The notes under the pieces were generated by a model. The model did no database searches. It was given only the letters and a program-made list of their open reading frames with translations, and was not told the origin of the DNA. The position numbers were made by a program, and so were the translations under genes. Source: Gluconacetobacter diazotrophicus PA1 5 (GTDB lineage: Bacteria > Pseudomonadota > Alphaproteobacteria > Acetobacterales > Acetobacteraceae). From it: a stretch of 64,000 nucleotides of DNA. This document shows positions 9,464 through 17,466 of this stretch, piece by piece (the first letter of the stretch is position 1; each line of letters opens with the position of its first letter). The stretch is taken from positions 682,001 to 746,000 of the forward strand of contig NC_011365.1 of the NCBI RefSeq assembly GCF_000021325.1, given 5' to 3'.

Positions 9464-9484
9464 GAGTTGGTTCCCCCGTCTTTC

Positions 9485-9799
9485 TCAGGCCTTGTGCGGC
9501 AGGCGCACGACCAGCCCGTCCAGTGCCTCGGTCATCACGATCTGGCAGCCCAGGCGCGACGTCTTTTCCAGGCCGAATGCCAGGTCCAGCATGTCTTCCT
9601 CGTCCTCGGTCGGCGCGGCCAGCTTCGGGGCCCAGTCGGGATCGACCACGACGTGGCAGGTGGCGCAGGCCAGCGATCCCTCGCAGGCGCCTTCCAGGTC
9701 CACCCCGTGCTTGTGCGCGATCTCGAGGACCGACAGACCGACCGGCGCGTCGACCTCGCGGCGCGTTCCGTCACTCTCGATGAAAATCATATGCGGCAT
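9485..9799 (-). CDS. fdx: [2Fe-2S] ferredoxin, ISC/adrenodoxin type
   Basis: A 104-residue vertebrate-type ferredoxin. The four cluster ligands are in [10 protein letters not shown] (C-x5-C-x2-C) and the later C of [10 protein letters not shown]. In the ISC system this protein supplies electrons for Fe-S cluster assembly on the scaffold with the cysteine desulfurase. The start at 9799 has AGGA 7 bases upstream and overlaps the desulfurase gene by 13 bases; a second ATG at 9790 would give a classical ATGA overlap and cannot be excluded. The position between the desulfurases and mnmA suggests support of sulfur transfer or cluster assembly. No scaffold (IscU), A-type carrier or HscAB gene is in this window. 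Confidence 0.93.
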   Translation of the reverse strand: MPHMIFIESDGTRREVDAPVGLSVLEIAHKHGVDLEGACEGSLACATCHVVVDPDWAPKLAAPTEDEEDMLDLAFGLEKTSRLGCQIVMTEALDGLVVRLPHKA

Positions 9800-11013
9800 T
9801 CTGCTGTCCTGGCCGTATCGTCGTGGGCGGCGCGCGCGGCCGCCCCCCGTTCAGCCCGGCGCGCATCCGCTACAGCCCGGCACAGGATCGCGGCCGCACG
9901 ATCCATATCGGCGGCTGAGGTATAGCGTCCCACCGCCAGACGCAAGCTTCGTGCCGCGTCCTCGGCCCTCAGCCCCATCGCCGTCAGCACATAGGACGGC
10001 ACCAGTTCGGCCGACGAGCACGCCGATCCGGTGGATACGCACAGTTCCGGCGCATGCGCGATCACGTCCAGCGCCCGCACGTCGGGAAAGCGCAGGTTCA
10101 GGTTGGCCGGCAGGCGGTGCGCCATCGACCCGTTGACCACGATCCCGGGAACGCCCTCCTCCATGCGCTCCAGGAATCCGTCGCGCAGCGCCGCCATCCG
10201 CCGTGCCTCCTCGACCCTGACCGTCCGCGCGATGCGGCACGCGGCGCCGAACCCCACCAGCAGCGGCGTGGGCAGCGTGCCCGAGCGCAGTCCGCGTTCC
10301 TGGCCGCCGCCCGAGAACAGCGGCGCCAGCCGCACCCGGGGCCGCCGCCGGACATACAGCGCGCCCACCCCCTTCGGCCCGTACAGCTTGTGCGCCGACA
10401 CCGATGCCAGGTCCAGGTCCATCGCCCGGACATCCAGCGCCACCTTGCCCGCCGCCTGCGCCACGTCGCTGTGCAGCAGCGCGCCCGCCGCCCGCACAAT
10501 GGGGGCCAGGGCGGCCATGTCGTGCAGCACCCCGGTCTCGTTGTTCGCCGCCATGATGCTGACCAGCAGGGTGGGCACCGCCAGCGCCGCGCGCAGCGTC
10601 CCGGGGTCCAGCCGCCCATCGGGCGCGACCGGCAGCACCACCGGATCGAACCCTTCCGCCGCCAGGTCGCGCACCGATTCCAGCACGCATTTATGTTCCG
10701 TGGCCACGGTGACGACGCGCCGCCGGGCGTCGCCCCGGGCCGCCAGATGGCGCACCGCCCCCTTGATGGCGATGTTGTTGGCCTCGGTCGCGCCGGAGGT
10801 GAAGACGATTTCCCGCGCGTCGGCACCCAGCAGGGCGGCGACCTCGGCCCGCGCCTGCTCGACCGCGTCCCAGGCCCGGCGGCCCAGCGCGTGATCGGCG
10901 CTGTGGGGATTGCCGAACGATTCGGCGAACCACGGCATCATCGCCGCGACGACCGCCGGATCGCACGGCGTGGTGGCCTGGTAGTCCAGATAGAGTTCGC
11001 GCCCGTCCGTCAT
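9787..11013 (-). CDS. Cysteine desulfurase (IscS/NifS-like), second of a tandem pair
   Basis: A 408-residue PLP-dependent class V aminotransferase that removes sulfur from L-cysteine as an enzyme-bound persulfide. The PLP lysine is at 209 ([10 protein letters not shown]), the cofactor-stacking histidine is in TEHKCV, and the persulfide cysteine is Cys332 in [10 protein letters not shown], set on the long mobile loop typical of group I (IscS/NifS) enzymes. It is therefore expected to be active. The ATG at 11013 overlaps the stop of the upstream desulfurase gene (ATGA), so the two are translationally coupled. The C-terminus is somewhat longer than usual and rich in alanine and arginine. It probably provides sulfur to MnmA and to Fe-S assembly through the adjacent ferredoxin. 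Confidence 0.93.
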   Translation of the reverse strand: MTDGRELYLDYQATTPCDPAVVAAMMPWFAESFGNPHSADHALGRRAWDAVEQARAEVAALLGADAREIVFTSGATEANNIAIKGAVRHLAARGDARRRVVTVATEHKCVLESVRDLAAEGFDPVVLPVAPDGRLDPGTLRAALAVPTLLVSIMAANNETGVLHDMAALAPIVRAAGALLHSDVAQAAGKVALDVRAMDLDLASVSAHKLYGPKGVGALYVRRRPRVRLAPLFSGGGQERGLRSGTLPTPLLVGFGAACRIARTVRVEEARRMAALRDGFLERMEEGVPGIVVNGSMAHRLPANLNLRFPDVRALDVIAHAPELCVSTGSACSSAELVPSYVLTAMGLRAEDAARSLRLAVGRYTSAADMDRAAAILCRAVADARRAERGAAARAAHDDTARTAECRI

Positions 11014-12176
11014 ACGTGGACCTCCGTTCGTTCCGATCTCGCACGCGCCGGCAGCCGGGCCGCCATCGCACGCCAGGCGGCGATGAAGCGCGTCACGTCA
11101 TCCTCGCGCACCGTCCAGGGCAGCGAGACGCGAATCGCCTCGCCGGCCAGCGACCCGTGGCCCATCGCCTGCAGCACATGCGACCGCGCGACCTTGCCTG
11201 ACGAACAGGCCGACCCGGCCGATACGCCGAATCCCGCCAGGTCCAGCGCGATCAACTGGATCTGCGCCGCACGACCGGGCAGGGCCAGGGACGTGGTGTT
11301 GGGCAGGCGCGGCGCGTCGCCGCCACAGACGACGGCACCGGCGGCACGCGCCGCCGCATCGATCGCGTCGCGCCACCGTGCCAGCGTCGTGGGATCGGCG
11401 CGTCCGTCCCCGCCACCCGCCAGGGCCGCCACCGCGTCCCCGGCCGCCTCGGCCATCGCCGCGATGGCCGGCAGGGCAGGCGTGCCCCCGCGCCGGCCGT
11501 GCTCCTGCCCGCCGCCGGCCATCATCGGCGGCAGCGCCCGCGTCGCCTCCCCGGCCAGCAGCAGGGCCCCCGCGCCCTTAACGCCGCCGAATTTATGGCC
11601 CGAGATCGCCATGCTGTCGGCACCCAGCGCGCCCAGGTCGATGGGTATCCGTCCCGCCGCCTGCACGGCATCGACATGCAGCAGCGCCCCATGGGCGTGG
11701 CAGATCCGCACCGCCTCGGCCACCGGCTGGATCGTCCCGACCTCGTTGTTCGCCAGCATCAGGCATACCAGCGGCGGGGGGCCGTCCGCTTCGACCAGCC
11801 ATTGCTCCAGCACCTCCAGCCGCGCCACGCCCTGCCCATCCACGGGTATCAGGTCCGCGCCGGCCGGCACGGCGGCCCGCACCGCGTCGTGTTCGACGGC
11901 CGAGGCCAGAATGCGCCGGCCCCCGCCCAGTCCGGCGATCGCCAACAGGTTGGCCTCGGTCCCGCCCGAGGTCAGGACGCAATTATCCGCCCGCGCGCCG
12001 AACAGCGCGGCCAGCCGTTCCCGCGCGGATTCGAGGATCGCGCGCGCCTGCCGCCCCGCCCGGTGGACCGATGACGGATTGCCGGTGATCGCGGCCGCGC
12101 GGGCCATGGCGTCCAGCGCGGCGGGACGCGCGGGCTCCGACGCGTTGGCATCGAAATAGAAAAAATCGCGATCCAT
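11010..12176 (-). CDS. Cysteine desulfurase family protein, first of a tandem pair
   Basis: 388 residues, a paralogue rather than a copy of its neighbour. The PLP lysine is Lys195 (SGHKFGGVKG), the stacking histidine is in SAVEHDAVR, and Cys324 in SAGSACSSGK occupies the persulfide position. A [GGTEANLLA] cofactor loop lies near residue 71. The start ATG at 12176 begins MDRDFFYFDANA, the usual beginning of the fold; GGAGG lies only 2 bases upstream, so spacing is short. The open frame extends to 12272 without support. It heads the operon desulfurase-desulfurase-ferredoxin-mnmA and is divergent from the alpha/beta hydrolase gene across a 643-bp gap. Pairs of such desulfurases are common near alphaproteobacterial Fe-S loci; how the two divide the work is unknown. 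Confidence 0.9.
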   Translation of the reverse strand: MDRDFFYFDANASEPARPAALDAMARAAAITGNPSSVHRAGRQARAILESARERLAALFGARADNCVLTSGGTEANLLAIAGLGGGRRILASAVEHDAVRAAVPAGADLIPVDGQGVARLEVLEQWLVEADGPPPLVCLMLANNEVGTIQPVAEAVRICHAHGALLHVDAVQAAGRIPIDLGALGADSMAISGHKFGGVKGAGALLLAGEATRALPPMMAGGGQEHGRRGGTPALPAIAAMAEAAGDAVAALAGGGDGRADPTTLARWRDAIDAAARAAGAVVCGGDAPRLPNTTSLALPGRAAQIQLIALDLAGFGVSAGSACSSGKVARSHVLQAMGHGSLAGEAIRVSLPWTVREDDVTRFIAAWRAMAARLPARARSERTEVHV

Positions 12177-12819
12177 GACCTCCACCCTGCGCGTCCGTCC
12201 TTGCCCCACGATGCGCGCTTCTGTCCGAATTCCGGGTCGCGCGGCGCGACCTAAACACGATTTATATGGCAATTGGCGATTTTGGATCGCTATATACGGT
12301 CCGCAGCCTGGCCGGTCAGCGCATGACCGGTCCGGCGGACGAAGATTTTTTCATGGCCGGATGCACGATCCCGCCCGACGCGACCGCGCCGGACAGGGCG
12401 CGCTGGGGCCTGAAGAAGGGATACTGAACTATGGTCCTGTCCTGCTGGAAGTCAACCGCCCCCCTCGCTTCCGCCCCTCCTGACTTCCCCCGCCCGCTTC
12501 CGACGGCTGATGGAAACGCATTCCACGCCTGACGAACCGGCATTTTGATCAGCACAGGGCTTGCTTCACAATAAAAAGGAGTGATGGCGGTGCCATCCCC
12601 GTCGATCGCGTTTCATTGATCGCGGGGAGATACGGCAACGCCGACGTGACCTGGTTTTGACGTGGACCGAACGCCCGGTCGCGCATCCCGTCTGGGATTC
12701 CGCGAAGGGCCGCTTGTTTTCTTTGCCGAGGGATGACGGGGCATCGTCATCCGCAGGCCGTGACAGTAACGATTCCGCCGCCATGCCCTGGGGCGCGGAA
12801 TCCATATCGCGGGATACGA
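12177..12819. other. Divergent 643-bp intergenic region between desulfurase operon and hydrolase gene
   Basis: No convincing gene is seen; short open frames here have no family resemblance. It must contain the promoters for the desulfurase operon (minus) and the hydrolase gene (plus). The part at about 12250-12300 is notably AT-rich and includes an imperfect inverted repeat (listed separately). At 12577-12583 a strong AAAAGGA-type sequence directly precedes an 11-codon open frame (ATG at 12583), which could be a leader peptide or chance. No recognisable IscR, Irr or Fur box was identified by eye. Confidence 0.5.
12263..12296. promoter_or_regulatory. Imperfect inverted repeat upstream of cysteine desulfurase operon
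   Basis: TATATGGC and GCTATATA (7 of 8 bases complementary) flank an 18-base spacer in an AT-rich island about 87 bases upstream of the desulfurase start. It could be a repressor site or part of a promoter. The spacing is long for a single dimeric operator, so this is only a candidate. Confidence 0.2.
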
Positions 12820-13485
12820 ATGCCTGAGGTCATGTTCGCCGGCCCTGACGGCCGCCTGGAAGGACGCTACCATCATTCGAGCGAGCCGAATGCGCCGCTC
12901 GCGCTGGTCCTCCATCCTCATCCGCTGCATGGCGGCACGATGAACAACCGCATCACCTATGCGATGTACCGCTCGTTCGAGAAAATGGGTTTCTCGGTCA
13001 TGCGCTACAATTCGCGGGGCGTCGGCCGGTCGCAAGGCCGCTATGACGGCGGCATCGGGGAAATCTCGGACGCCGCCGCGGCGCTGGACTGGATGCAGAT
13101 GGTCAACCCGAACGCCGGCGGGCTGTGGATCGCGGGCTATTCGTTCGGCGCGTTCGTCGGCATGCAGTTGCTGATGCGCCGGCCGGAAATCACCGGCTGG
13201 ATCAGCGTCGCCCCCCCGGCCAATCATTACGATTTCGGCTTCCTGGCCCCCTGCCCCTGCGGCGGCCTGATGATCGCGGGCGAGGCCGACGAGCTGGTGC
13301 CCGAACCCGCGGTCCGCAAGCTGGTCGACAAGCTGAACACGCAGAAGGGCGTGGCGGTCGATTACCGCATCTTTGCCGGCGCGGACCATGTCTTCGCCCA
13401 CCATTCCGACCAGGTCGCCGAGGCGCTGGAAGACCATGTCGGCACCATCATGGCGCGCGGCGCGCTGGCGCTGGCGGCCGACTGA
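12820..13485 (+). CDS. Alpha/beta hydrolase family protein
   Basis: 221 residues of the alpha/beta hydrolase fold. The oxyanion-side segment LVLHPHPLHGGTMNNR is near residue 27, and the nucleophile-elbow position reads GYSFGAFVG (GxSxG). An aspartate in AGEADELVPE and a histidine in GADHVFAHH complete a plausible catalytic triad. The family includes esterases and peptidases of unknown physiological role. The start ATG at 12820 begins MPEVMFAGPDGRLEG; upstream in-frame sequence is proline-rich and unlike coding sequence. This small hydrolase is, to my knowledge, often found divergently beside Fe-S assembly genes in alphaproteobacteria, as here, but a functional link is unproven. Confidence 0.87.
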   Translation: MPEVMFAGPDGRLEGRYHHSSEPNAPLALVLHPHPLHGGTMNNRITYAMYRSFEKMGFSVMRYNSRGVGRSQGRYDGGIGEISDAAAALDWMQMVNPNAGGLWIAGYSFGAFVGMQLLMRRPEITGWISVAPPANHYDFGFLAPCPCGGLMIAGEADELVPEPAVRKLVDKLNTQKGVAVDYRIFAGADHVFAHHSDQVAEALEDHVGTIMARGALALAAD

Positions 13486-13498
13486 CCCCGTCCCCGGG

Positions 13499-13544
13499 TT
13501 CATCTCGCAAGGCGGGCATGCTTCATCTCGCAAGGCGGGCATGC
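13499..13544 (+). repeat. Two tandem 23-bp direct repeats
   Basis: The 23-base unit starting TTCATCTCGCAAGGCGGGCA occurs at 13499-13521 and again, perfectly, at 13522-13544, in the gap between the hydrolase gene and tyrS. It is immediately followed by the hairpin at 13548-13576. Function is unknown; it may be a recent slippage duplication. Confidence 0.9.
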
Positions 13545-13547
13545 TAA

Positions 13548-13576
13548 GGCCTGTCGGGACATGTCCCCGACAGGCC
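13548..13576 (+). terminator. Strong hairpin between hydrolase gene and tyrS
   Basis: An 11-bp perfect stem, GGCCTGTCGGG with CCCGACAGGCC, encloses a 7-base loop. No T-run follows, so it is not a canonical intrinsic terminator. It could stop or stabilise the hydrolase mRNA, or lie in the tyrS leader, which begins 24 bases later. No T-box features are visible. Confidence 0.45.
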
Positions 13577-13599
13577 GGCCCGCCAGAGAGTACCCGACT

Positions 13600-14841
13600 A
13601 TGCCTAAAAGCGAATTCCTCCAGGAAGCCGAAGCGCGCGGCTTCATCTTCCAGTGCACGGACATCGACGCCCTGGATGCCGCCCTGCAGGCGGGGCCGGC
13701 GGCGGGCTATATCGGATTCGACCCCACGGCCGACAGCCTGCATGTCGGCAGCCTGATCCAGATCATGATGCTGCGCCTGATGCAGAAGCACGGGCATCGG
13801 CCCGTGGCCCTGATGGGCGGGGGCACGGCGAAGATCGGCGATCCCTCGTTCCGCGAGGAAGCCCGCCAGTTGATGACGGACGAGACGATCGCGGCGAACC
13901 TGCGCGGGATCGAGGGCTGCCTGCGCCAGTTCCTGCAATTCGACGGCGCGGCCGGGGCCAGGCTGGCCAACAATGCCGACTGGCTGGACAGGCTGTCCTA
14001 TATCGACCTGCTGCGCGACGTGGGCGTGCATTTTTCGGTCAACCGCATGCTGGCCTTCGATTCGGTCCGGTCGCGGCTGGAGCGCGAACAGGGGCTGACC
14101 TTTCTGGAATTCAACTATTCCATCCTGCAATCCTACGATTTCCGTGAACTGAGCCGCACGCAGGGCGTCACCCTGCAGATGGGCGGATCGGACCAGTGGG
14201 GCAACATCGTATCGGGCATCGACCTGGTGCGCCGGACGGACCAGAAGCAGGTCTTCGGCCTGACGACGCCGCTGCTGACCACCGCGTCCGGGGCCAAGAT
14301 GGGCAAGTCCGCGCGCGGCGCGATCTGGCTGTCGGCGTCCCGGCTGCCGATCTTCGAATACTGGCAGTTCTGGCGCAACGTCGATGACGCGGATGTCGGC
14401 CGGTTCCTGCGCCTGTTCACCGACCTGCCCATCGCGGAATGCGACCGGCTGGCGGCCCTGGGCGGCACCGAGATCAACGAGGCGAAGAAGGTCCTGGCGA
14501 CCGAGGCCACCGCCCTGTGCCACGGCCGCGCCGAAGCCGATGCCGCCGCCGAGGCCGCTCGCCGCACGTTCGAGGACGGGGCCGCGCCCGCCGCCCTGCC
14601 CGGCACGACGATCGCCGCCGACCTGCTGGCGGCGGGCATTCCCGCCTTCCGCCTGTTCGTCGAAAGCGGCATGGCCGCCAGCAATGGCGAGGCGCGGCGC
14701 CTGATTCGCGGCGGCGGCGCGCGGATCAACGACGTCGCGGTGCAGGATGAAGGCCAGGTGATCACCACGACGGACCTGGCGGACGGGGCCATCAAGCTGT
14801 CGTCGGGACGCAAGCACCATATCCTGGTGCGGCCCGCGTGA
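13600..14841 (+). CDS. tyrS: Tyrosyl-tRNA synthetase
   Basis: A 413-residue class I aminoacyl-tRNA synthetase that charges tRNA-Tyr. The N-terminal catalytic domain has the HIGH-equivalent LHVGSL (about residue 47) and the KMSKS-equivalent AKMGKSARG (about 231). An ILQSYDF / GGSDQWGN region binds tyrosine and ATP. A C-terminal S4 RNA-binding domain (about 345-410, [20 protein letters not shown]) contacts the tRNA. The ATG at 13600 gives [15 protein letters not shown], aligned with the usual N-terminus; an earlier in-frame ATG at 13561 lies in the loop of an upstream hairpin and is unlikely. Length is normal for the TyrRS-S4 type. Confidence 0.96.
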   Translation: MPKSEFLQEAEARGFIFQCTDIDALDAALQAGPAAGYIGFDPTADSLHVGSLIQIMMLRLMQKHGHRPVALMGGGTAKIGDPSFREEARQLMTDETIAANLRGIEGCLRQFLQFDGAAGARLANNADWLDRLSYIDLLRDVGVHFSVNRMLAFDSVRSRLEREQGLTFLEFNYSILQSYDFRELSRTQGVTLQMGGSDQWGNIVSGIDLVRRTDQKQVFGLTTPLLTTASGAKMGKSARGAIWLSASRLPIFEYWQFWRNVDDADVGRFLRLFTDLPIAECDRLAALGGTEINEAKKVLATEATALCHGRAEADAAAEAARRTFEDGAAPAALPGTTIAADLLAAGIPAFRLFVESGMAASNGEARRLIRGGGARINDVAVQDEGQVITTTDLADGAIKLSSGRKHHILVRPA

Positions 14842-14854
14842 TGACGCCCGCCTG

Positions 14855-15265
14855 ATGGCTGCCGCGGCCGGGCCCGACGACGCCGCGCACCCGCCTGCGC
14901 CGCCCCCGCCCGTGCCGGACGCGCTGTGGCAGCGCCTTGCGCGCTCGGCCTTCCGCGCGCGCTTTCACCTGGACCCGAAGGACCGCGCCTATCTGACGGA
15001 CAAGGGCATGGCGACCGTGATGACCCACGCCGCGGATTTCATCGCGCGCCGCCTGGCCCCCGCGCGTCCCGCCCGCGACGGGCGCCAGACGCCCTGGCGC
15101 GGGCACCCGGTCTTCGTCGCCCAGCACGCCACCGCTACCTGCTGTCGCGGCTGCCTGGAAAAATGGCACGGCCTGGCGCGCGGCCGCGAACTGGACGCCC
15201 CCGAACGGGCCTATGTCCTTACGGTGATTCGCACCTGGCTGGATCGCGAACAGGCAAGCGGCTGA
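14855..15265 (+). CDS. DUF4186 family protein
   Basis: 136 residues matching the DUF4186 family, which is widespread but uncharacterised. The core reads LARSAFRARFHL near residue 28, then a helix with HAADFIARRLAP. The most conserved part is RGHPVFVAQHATATCCRGC, whose paired cysteines and histidines suggest a metal- or cofactor-binding site (inference). The N-terminal 20 residues are proline-rich and not conserved. No signal peptide is seen. It starts 13 bases after the tyrS stop and is probably in the same transcript. Its 3' end overlaps the convergent Rieske gene by 47 bases. Confidence 0.85.
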   Translation: MAAAAGPDDAAHPPAPPPPVPDALWQRLARSAFRARFHLDPKDRAYLTDKGMATVMTHAADFIARRLAPARPARDGRQTPWRGHPVFVAQHATATCCRGCLEKWHGLARGRELDAPERAYVLTVIRTWLDREQASG

Positions 15266-15575
15266 TCCACACCGCGCCGTCACGGACGTCCGCCGGCACG
15301 CCCGGCACCGCGCAGGTCGGGTCGGCCACGCCGTCGGGCCCGACGTAATGGCCCGATTCGTCGAACGCCCAGAGATGGAACGGACAGAGCAGGCGCCCGT
15401 TTTCGACATGACCGGCCGACAGGCGGGCGTCGCGATGCGGGCAGCGATCGGCGAAGACGCGGGGTTGCCCATCGGCCGCCATCCACACCACCAGCCCTTC
15501 GCCTTCCACCACGACGCGGCGCGGTCCGTCGCGTATGTCATCCATCACGCACAGGCGCGTCGGTTCGATATTCAT
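15219..15575 (-). CDS. Rieske [2Fe-2S] domain protein
   Basis: A 118-residue stand-alone Rieske ferredoxin-type protein. The two cluster motifs are CPHRDARL (CxH) and CPFHLWAFD (CxxH), separated by the usual GHVENGRLL segment. It resembles NirD-like or dioxygenase-ferredoxin electron carriers, but no oxygenase or nitrite reductase is adjacent, so its partner is unknown. The start at 15575 (MNIEPTRL) has AGGGGA five bases upstream; an ATG six codons earlier has none. It converges with DUF4186 and overlaps its end by 47 bases. Confidence 0.87.
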   Translation of the reverse strand: MNIEPTRLCVMDDIRDGPRRVVVEGEGLVVWMAADGQPRVFADRCPHRDARLSAGHVENGRLLCPFHLWAFDESGHYVGPDGVADPTCAVPGVPADVRDGAVWISRLPVRDPARCESP

Positions 15576-15669
15576 CCGTCCCCTACCTGACATGGCCCAT
15601 TCCGGTGCCTACCTGTTGCCTATCCCGTCCGAAGCGATCAGGCTAGAATGAACCTACTGAGATGACAGG

Positions 15670-16929
15670 ATGAACGGCTTCATGACTTCCGCATCGTCCC
15701 ATGACGGCCTGCTGGACCGGCTGGCCGAGGTCGCGGTCCGAACCGGACTGAACCTGGCGCCGGGCCAGCAATTGCTGATCACCGCGTCGCTGGACGCGGT
15801 TCCGCTGGTGCGCCGCATCACCGAACACGCCTATCGCGCCGGCGCGTCGCTGGTCACGCCGTTCTTCTCGGACGACGAGATGACGCTGGCGCGATTCCGC
15901 CACGCCCCGGATGCGTCCTTCGACGTCGCGGCCGGCTGGCTGCAGGACGGCATGGCCAACGCCTATCGCCAGGGCGCCGCGCGGATGGCCGTGACCGGCG
16001 GCAACCCCACCCTGCTGGCCGGGGAAGACCCGGACCGCGTCGCCCGCGCCGGCAAGGCCAGTTCGCTGGCCGGCCGCCCGGCGATGGAACTGATCACCAA
16101 TTTCGCCGTCAACTGGAACATCGTCGCCTGCGCCACCCCGGCCTGGGCCGCGCAGGTGTTCCCCGACGATGCCCCGGACAGGGCGCTGGCCCGGCTGTGG
16201 GACGCGATCTTCCTGGCGTCCCGCGTCACGGTGGACGACCCCGTGGCGGCGTGGGTCGAGCATAACGACACGCTGCACCGCCGCGCCGACTGGCTGAACG
16301 AGCGCCGGTTCGCGGCGCTGCAGTTCACCGGGCCGGGTACGGACCTGACGGTGGGGCTGGCGGACGGCCATGCCTGGGCCGGCGGGTCGGAACCGGCGCG
16401 CAACGGCATCGTGTGCAACCCCAATATCCCGACCGAGGAAGTCTTCACCACGCCGCACGCGCGGCGGGTCGAGGGCTATGTCCGCGCGACGAAGCCCCTG
16501 TTCCACCAGGGCACGCTGATCGACGGCATCGCGGTCCGCTTCGCCGACGGGCGCATCGTCGAAGCGCATGCGACCGAGGGGCTGGAGGTGCTGGAACGCA
16601 TCCTGGACACCGACGAGGGCGCCCGCCGGCTGGGCGAGGTGGCGCTGGTGCCGCATTCCTCGCCGATTTCGCAGAGCGGCGTGCTGTTTCGCAACACGCT
16701 CTTCGACGAAAACGCGTCCAGCCATATCGCGCTGGGCCAGGCCTACACGAAATGCATGCTGGATACCGAGAACCAGACGCCCGAGCAGATCCAGGCCCGT
16801 GGCGCCAACAGCAGCTTCATCCATATCGACTGGATGATCGGCTCGGCCGAGATCGACGTGACCGCCATCACCCAGGATGGCGCGTGCGAACCCCTGATGA
16901 AACATGGTGAGTGGGTCAACAAAGTATGA
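15670..16929 (+). CDS. M29 family aminopeptidase (AmpS/AmpT-like)
   Basis: A 419-residue cytosolic metallo-aminopeptidase of peptidase family M29, normal length. The conserved metal-site region is visible: NIPTEEVFTTP (about residue 256), EVALVPHSSPISQ, NTLFDENASSHIALGQAY (about 346-362) and the terminal SSFIHIDWMIGS. The glutamates, histidines, tyrosine and aspartate of these motifs bind the dinuclear metal in characterised family members. It removes N-terminal residues from peptides with broad specificity. The ATG at 15670 is used; a second at 15682 is possible. The stop overlaps the start of the next gene (ATGA), linking it to a small secreted protein. Confidence 0.93.
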   Translation: MNGFMTSASSHDGLLDRLAEVAVRTGLNLAPGQQLLITASLDAVPLVRRITEHAYRAGASLVTPFFSDDEMTLARFRHAPDASFDVAAGWLQDGMANAYRQGAARMAVTGGNPTLLAGEDPDRVARAGKASSLAGRPAMELITNFAVNWNIVACATPAWAAQVFPDDAPDRALARLWDAIFLASRVTVDDPVAAWVEHNDTLHRRADWLNERRFAALQFTGPGTDLTVGLADGHAWAGGSEPARNGIVCNPNIPTEEVFTTPHARRVEGYVRATKPLFHQGTLIDGIAVRFADGRIVEAHATEGLEVLERILDTDEGARRLGEVALVPHSSPISQSGVLFRNTLFDENASSHIALGQAYTKCMLDTENQTPEQIQARGANSSFIHIDWMIGSAEIDVTAITQDGACEPLMKHGEWVNKV

Positions 16930-17432
16930 AAACGCGACTGATCATCCTCGCGGCGGCGCTGGCCGTGTCCCTTCCCCTGTCCGCCATGGCGCAACAGCAG
17001 GCGCCCCAGCAGGGCCAGCCGACCGCGGCGGAGCAGGCCGCCTTCCAGCGTGACATGGAGGCGGCGGCGCAGTACCGCCTGCCCAACGATTTCCTGCCGC
17101 GCATGACCGCGACGGTCCGTGCCGTCCAGGCCGCCAACATCGCGCCGCCGAACGCGCCGAACCTGTCGCTGGCCCAGACGATCGACCGGACGGCCGCCAT
17201 TCCCGGCCTGGCGCCGATCCTGGCCGCCCATGGCTTCACCCCGCGCGACTTCGTGATGGGCATCACGACCTTCGGCCTGACCGAAGCCCTGATCCAGCAG
17301 CCGCCGCCGCCCGGCGCGCACGCCCCCACCCCGAACCCGGCCAACGTCGCCCTGATCCGCAATTCCCCCCAGGAAGCCCAGGCCCTGATGCAGGCCATGG
17401 GCGGGCCGGCCGGTCCCGGCCAGCAGCAGTAA
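16926..17432 (+). CDS. Hypothetical secreted protein, Pro/Gln-rich
   Basis: 168 residues with no recognised family. The N-terminus (MKTRLIILAAALAVSLPLSAMAQQ) is a clear Sec signal peptide, cleaved probably after AMA, so the mature protein is periplasmic or exported. The mature part starts with a glutamine-rich stretch, has a helical centre (about residues 38-115) and ends in a proline/glycine/glutamine-rich tail. The start ATG at 16926 overlaps the aminopeptidase stop, so the pair is translationally coupled. A link to peptide turnover in the envelope is only suggested by this position. Confidence 0.8.
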   Translation: MKTRLIILAAALAVSLPLSAMAQQQAPQQGQPTAAEQAAFQRDMEAAAQYRLPNDFLPRMTATVRAVQAANIAPPNAPNLSLAQTIDRTAAIPGLAPILAAHGFTPRDFVMGITTFGLTEALIQQPPPPGAHAPTPNPANVALIRNSPQEAQALMQAMGGPAGPGQQQ

Positions 17433-17466
17433 CGGCAGCAGTACCCGGCCCTGACCGGGACGGCGG

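Noticed and set aside
12175-12483. A 102-codon open frame starting beside the desulfurase start
   Set aside because: No family resemblance and no ribosome-binding site; it lies in the divergent promoter region.
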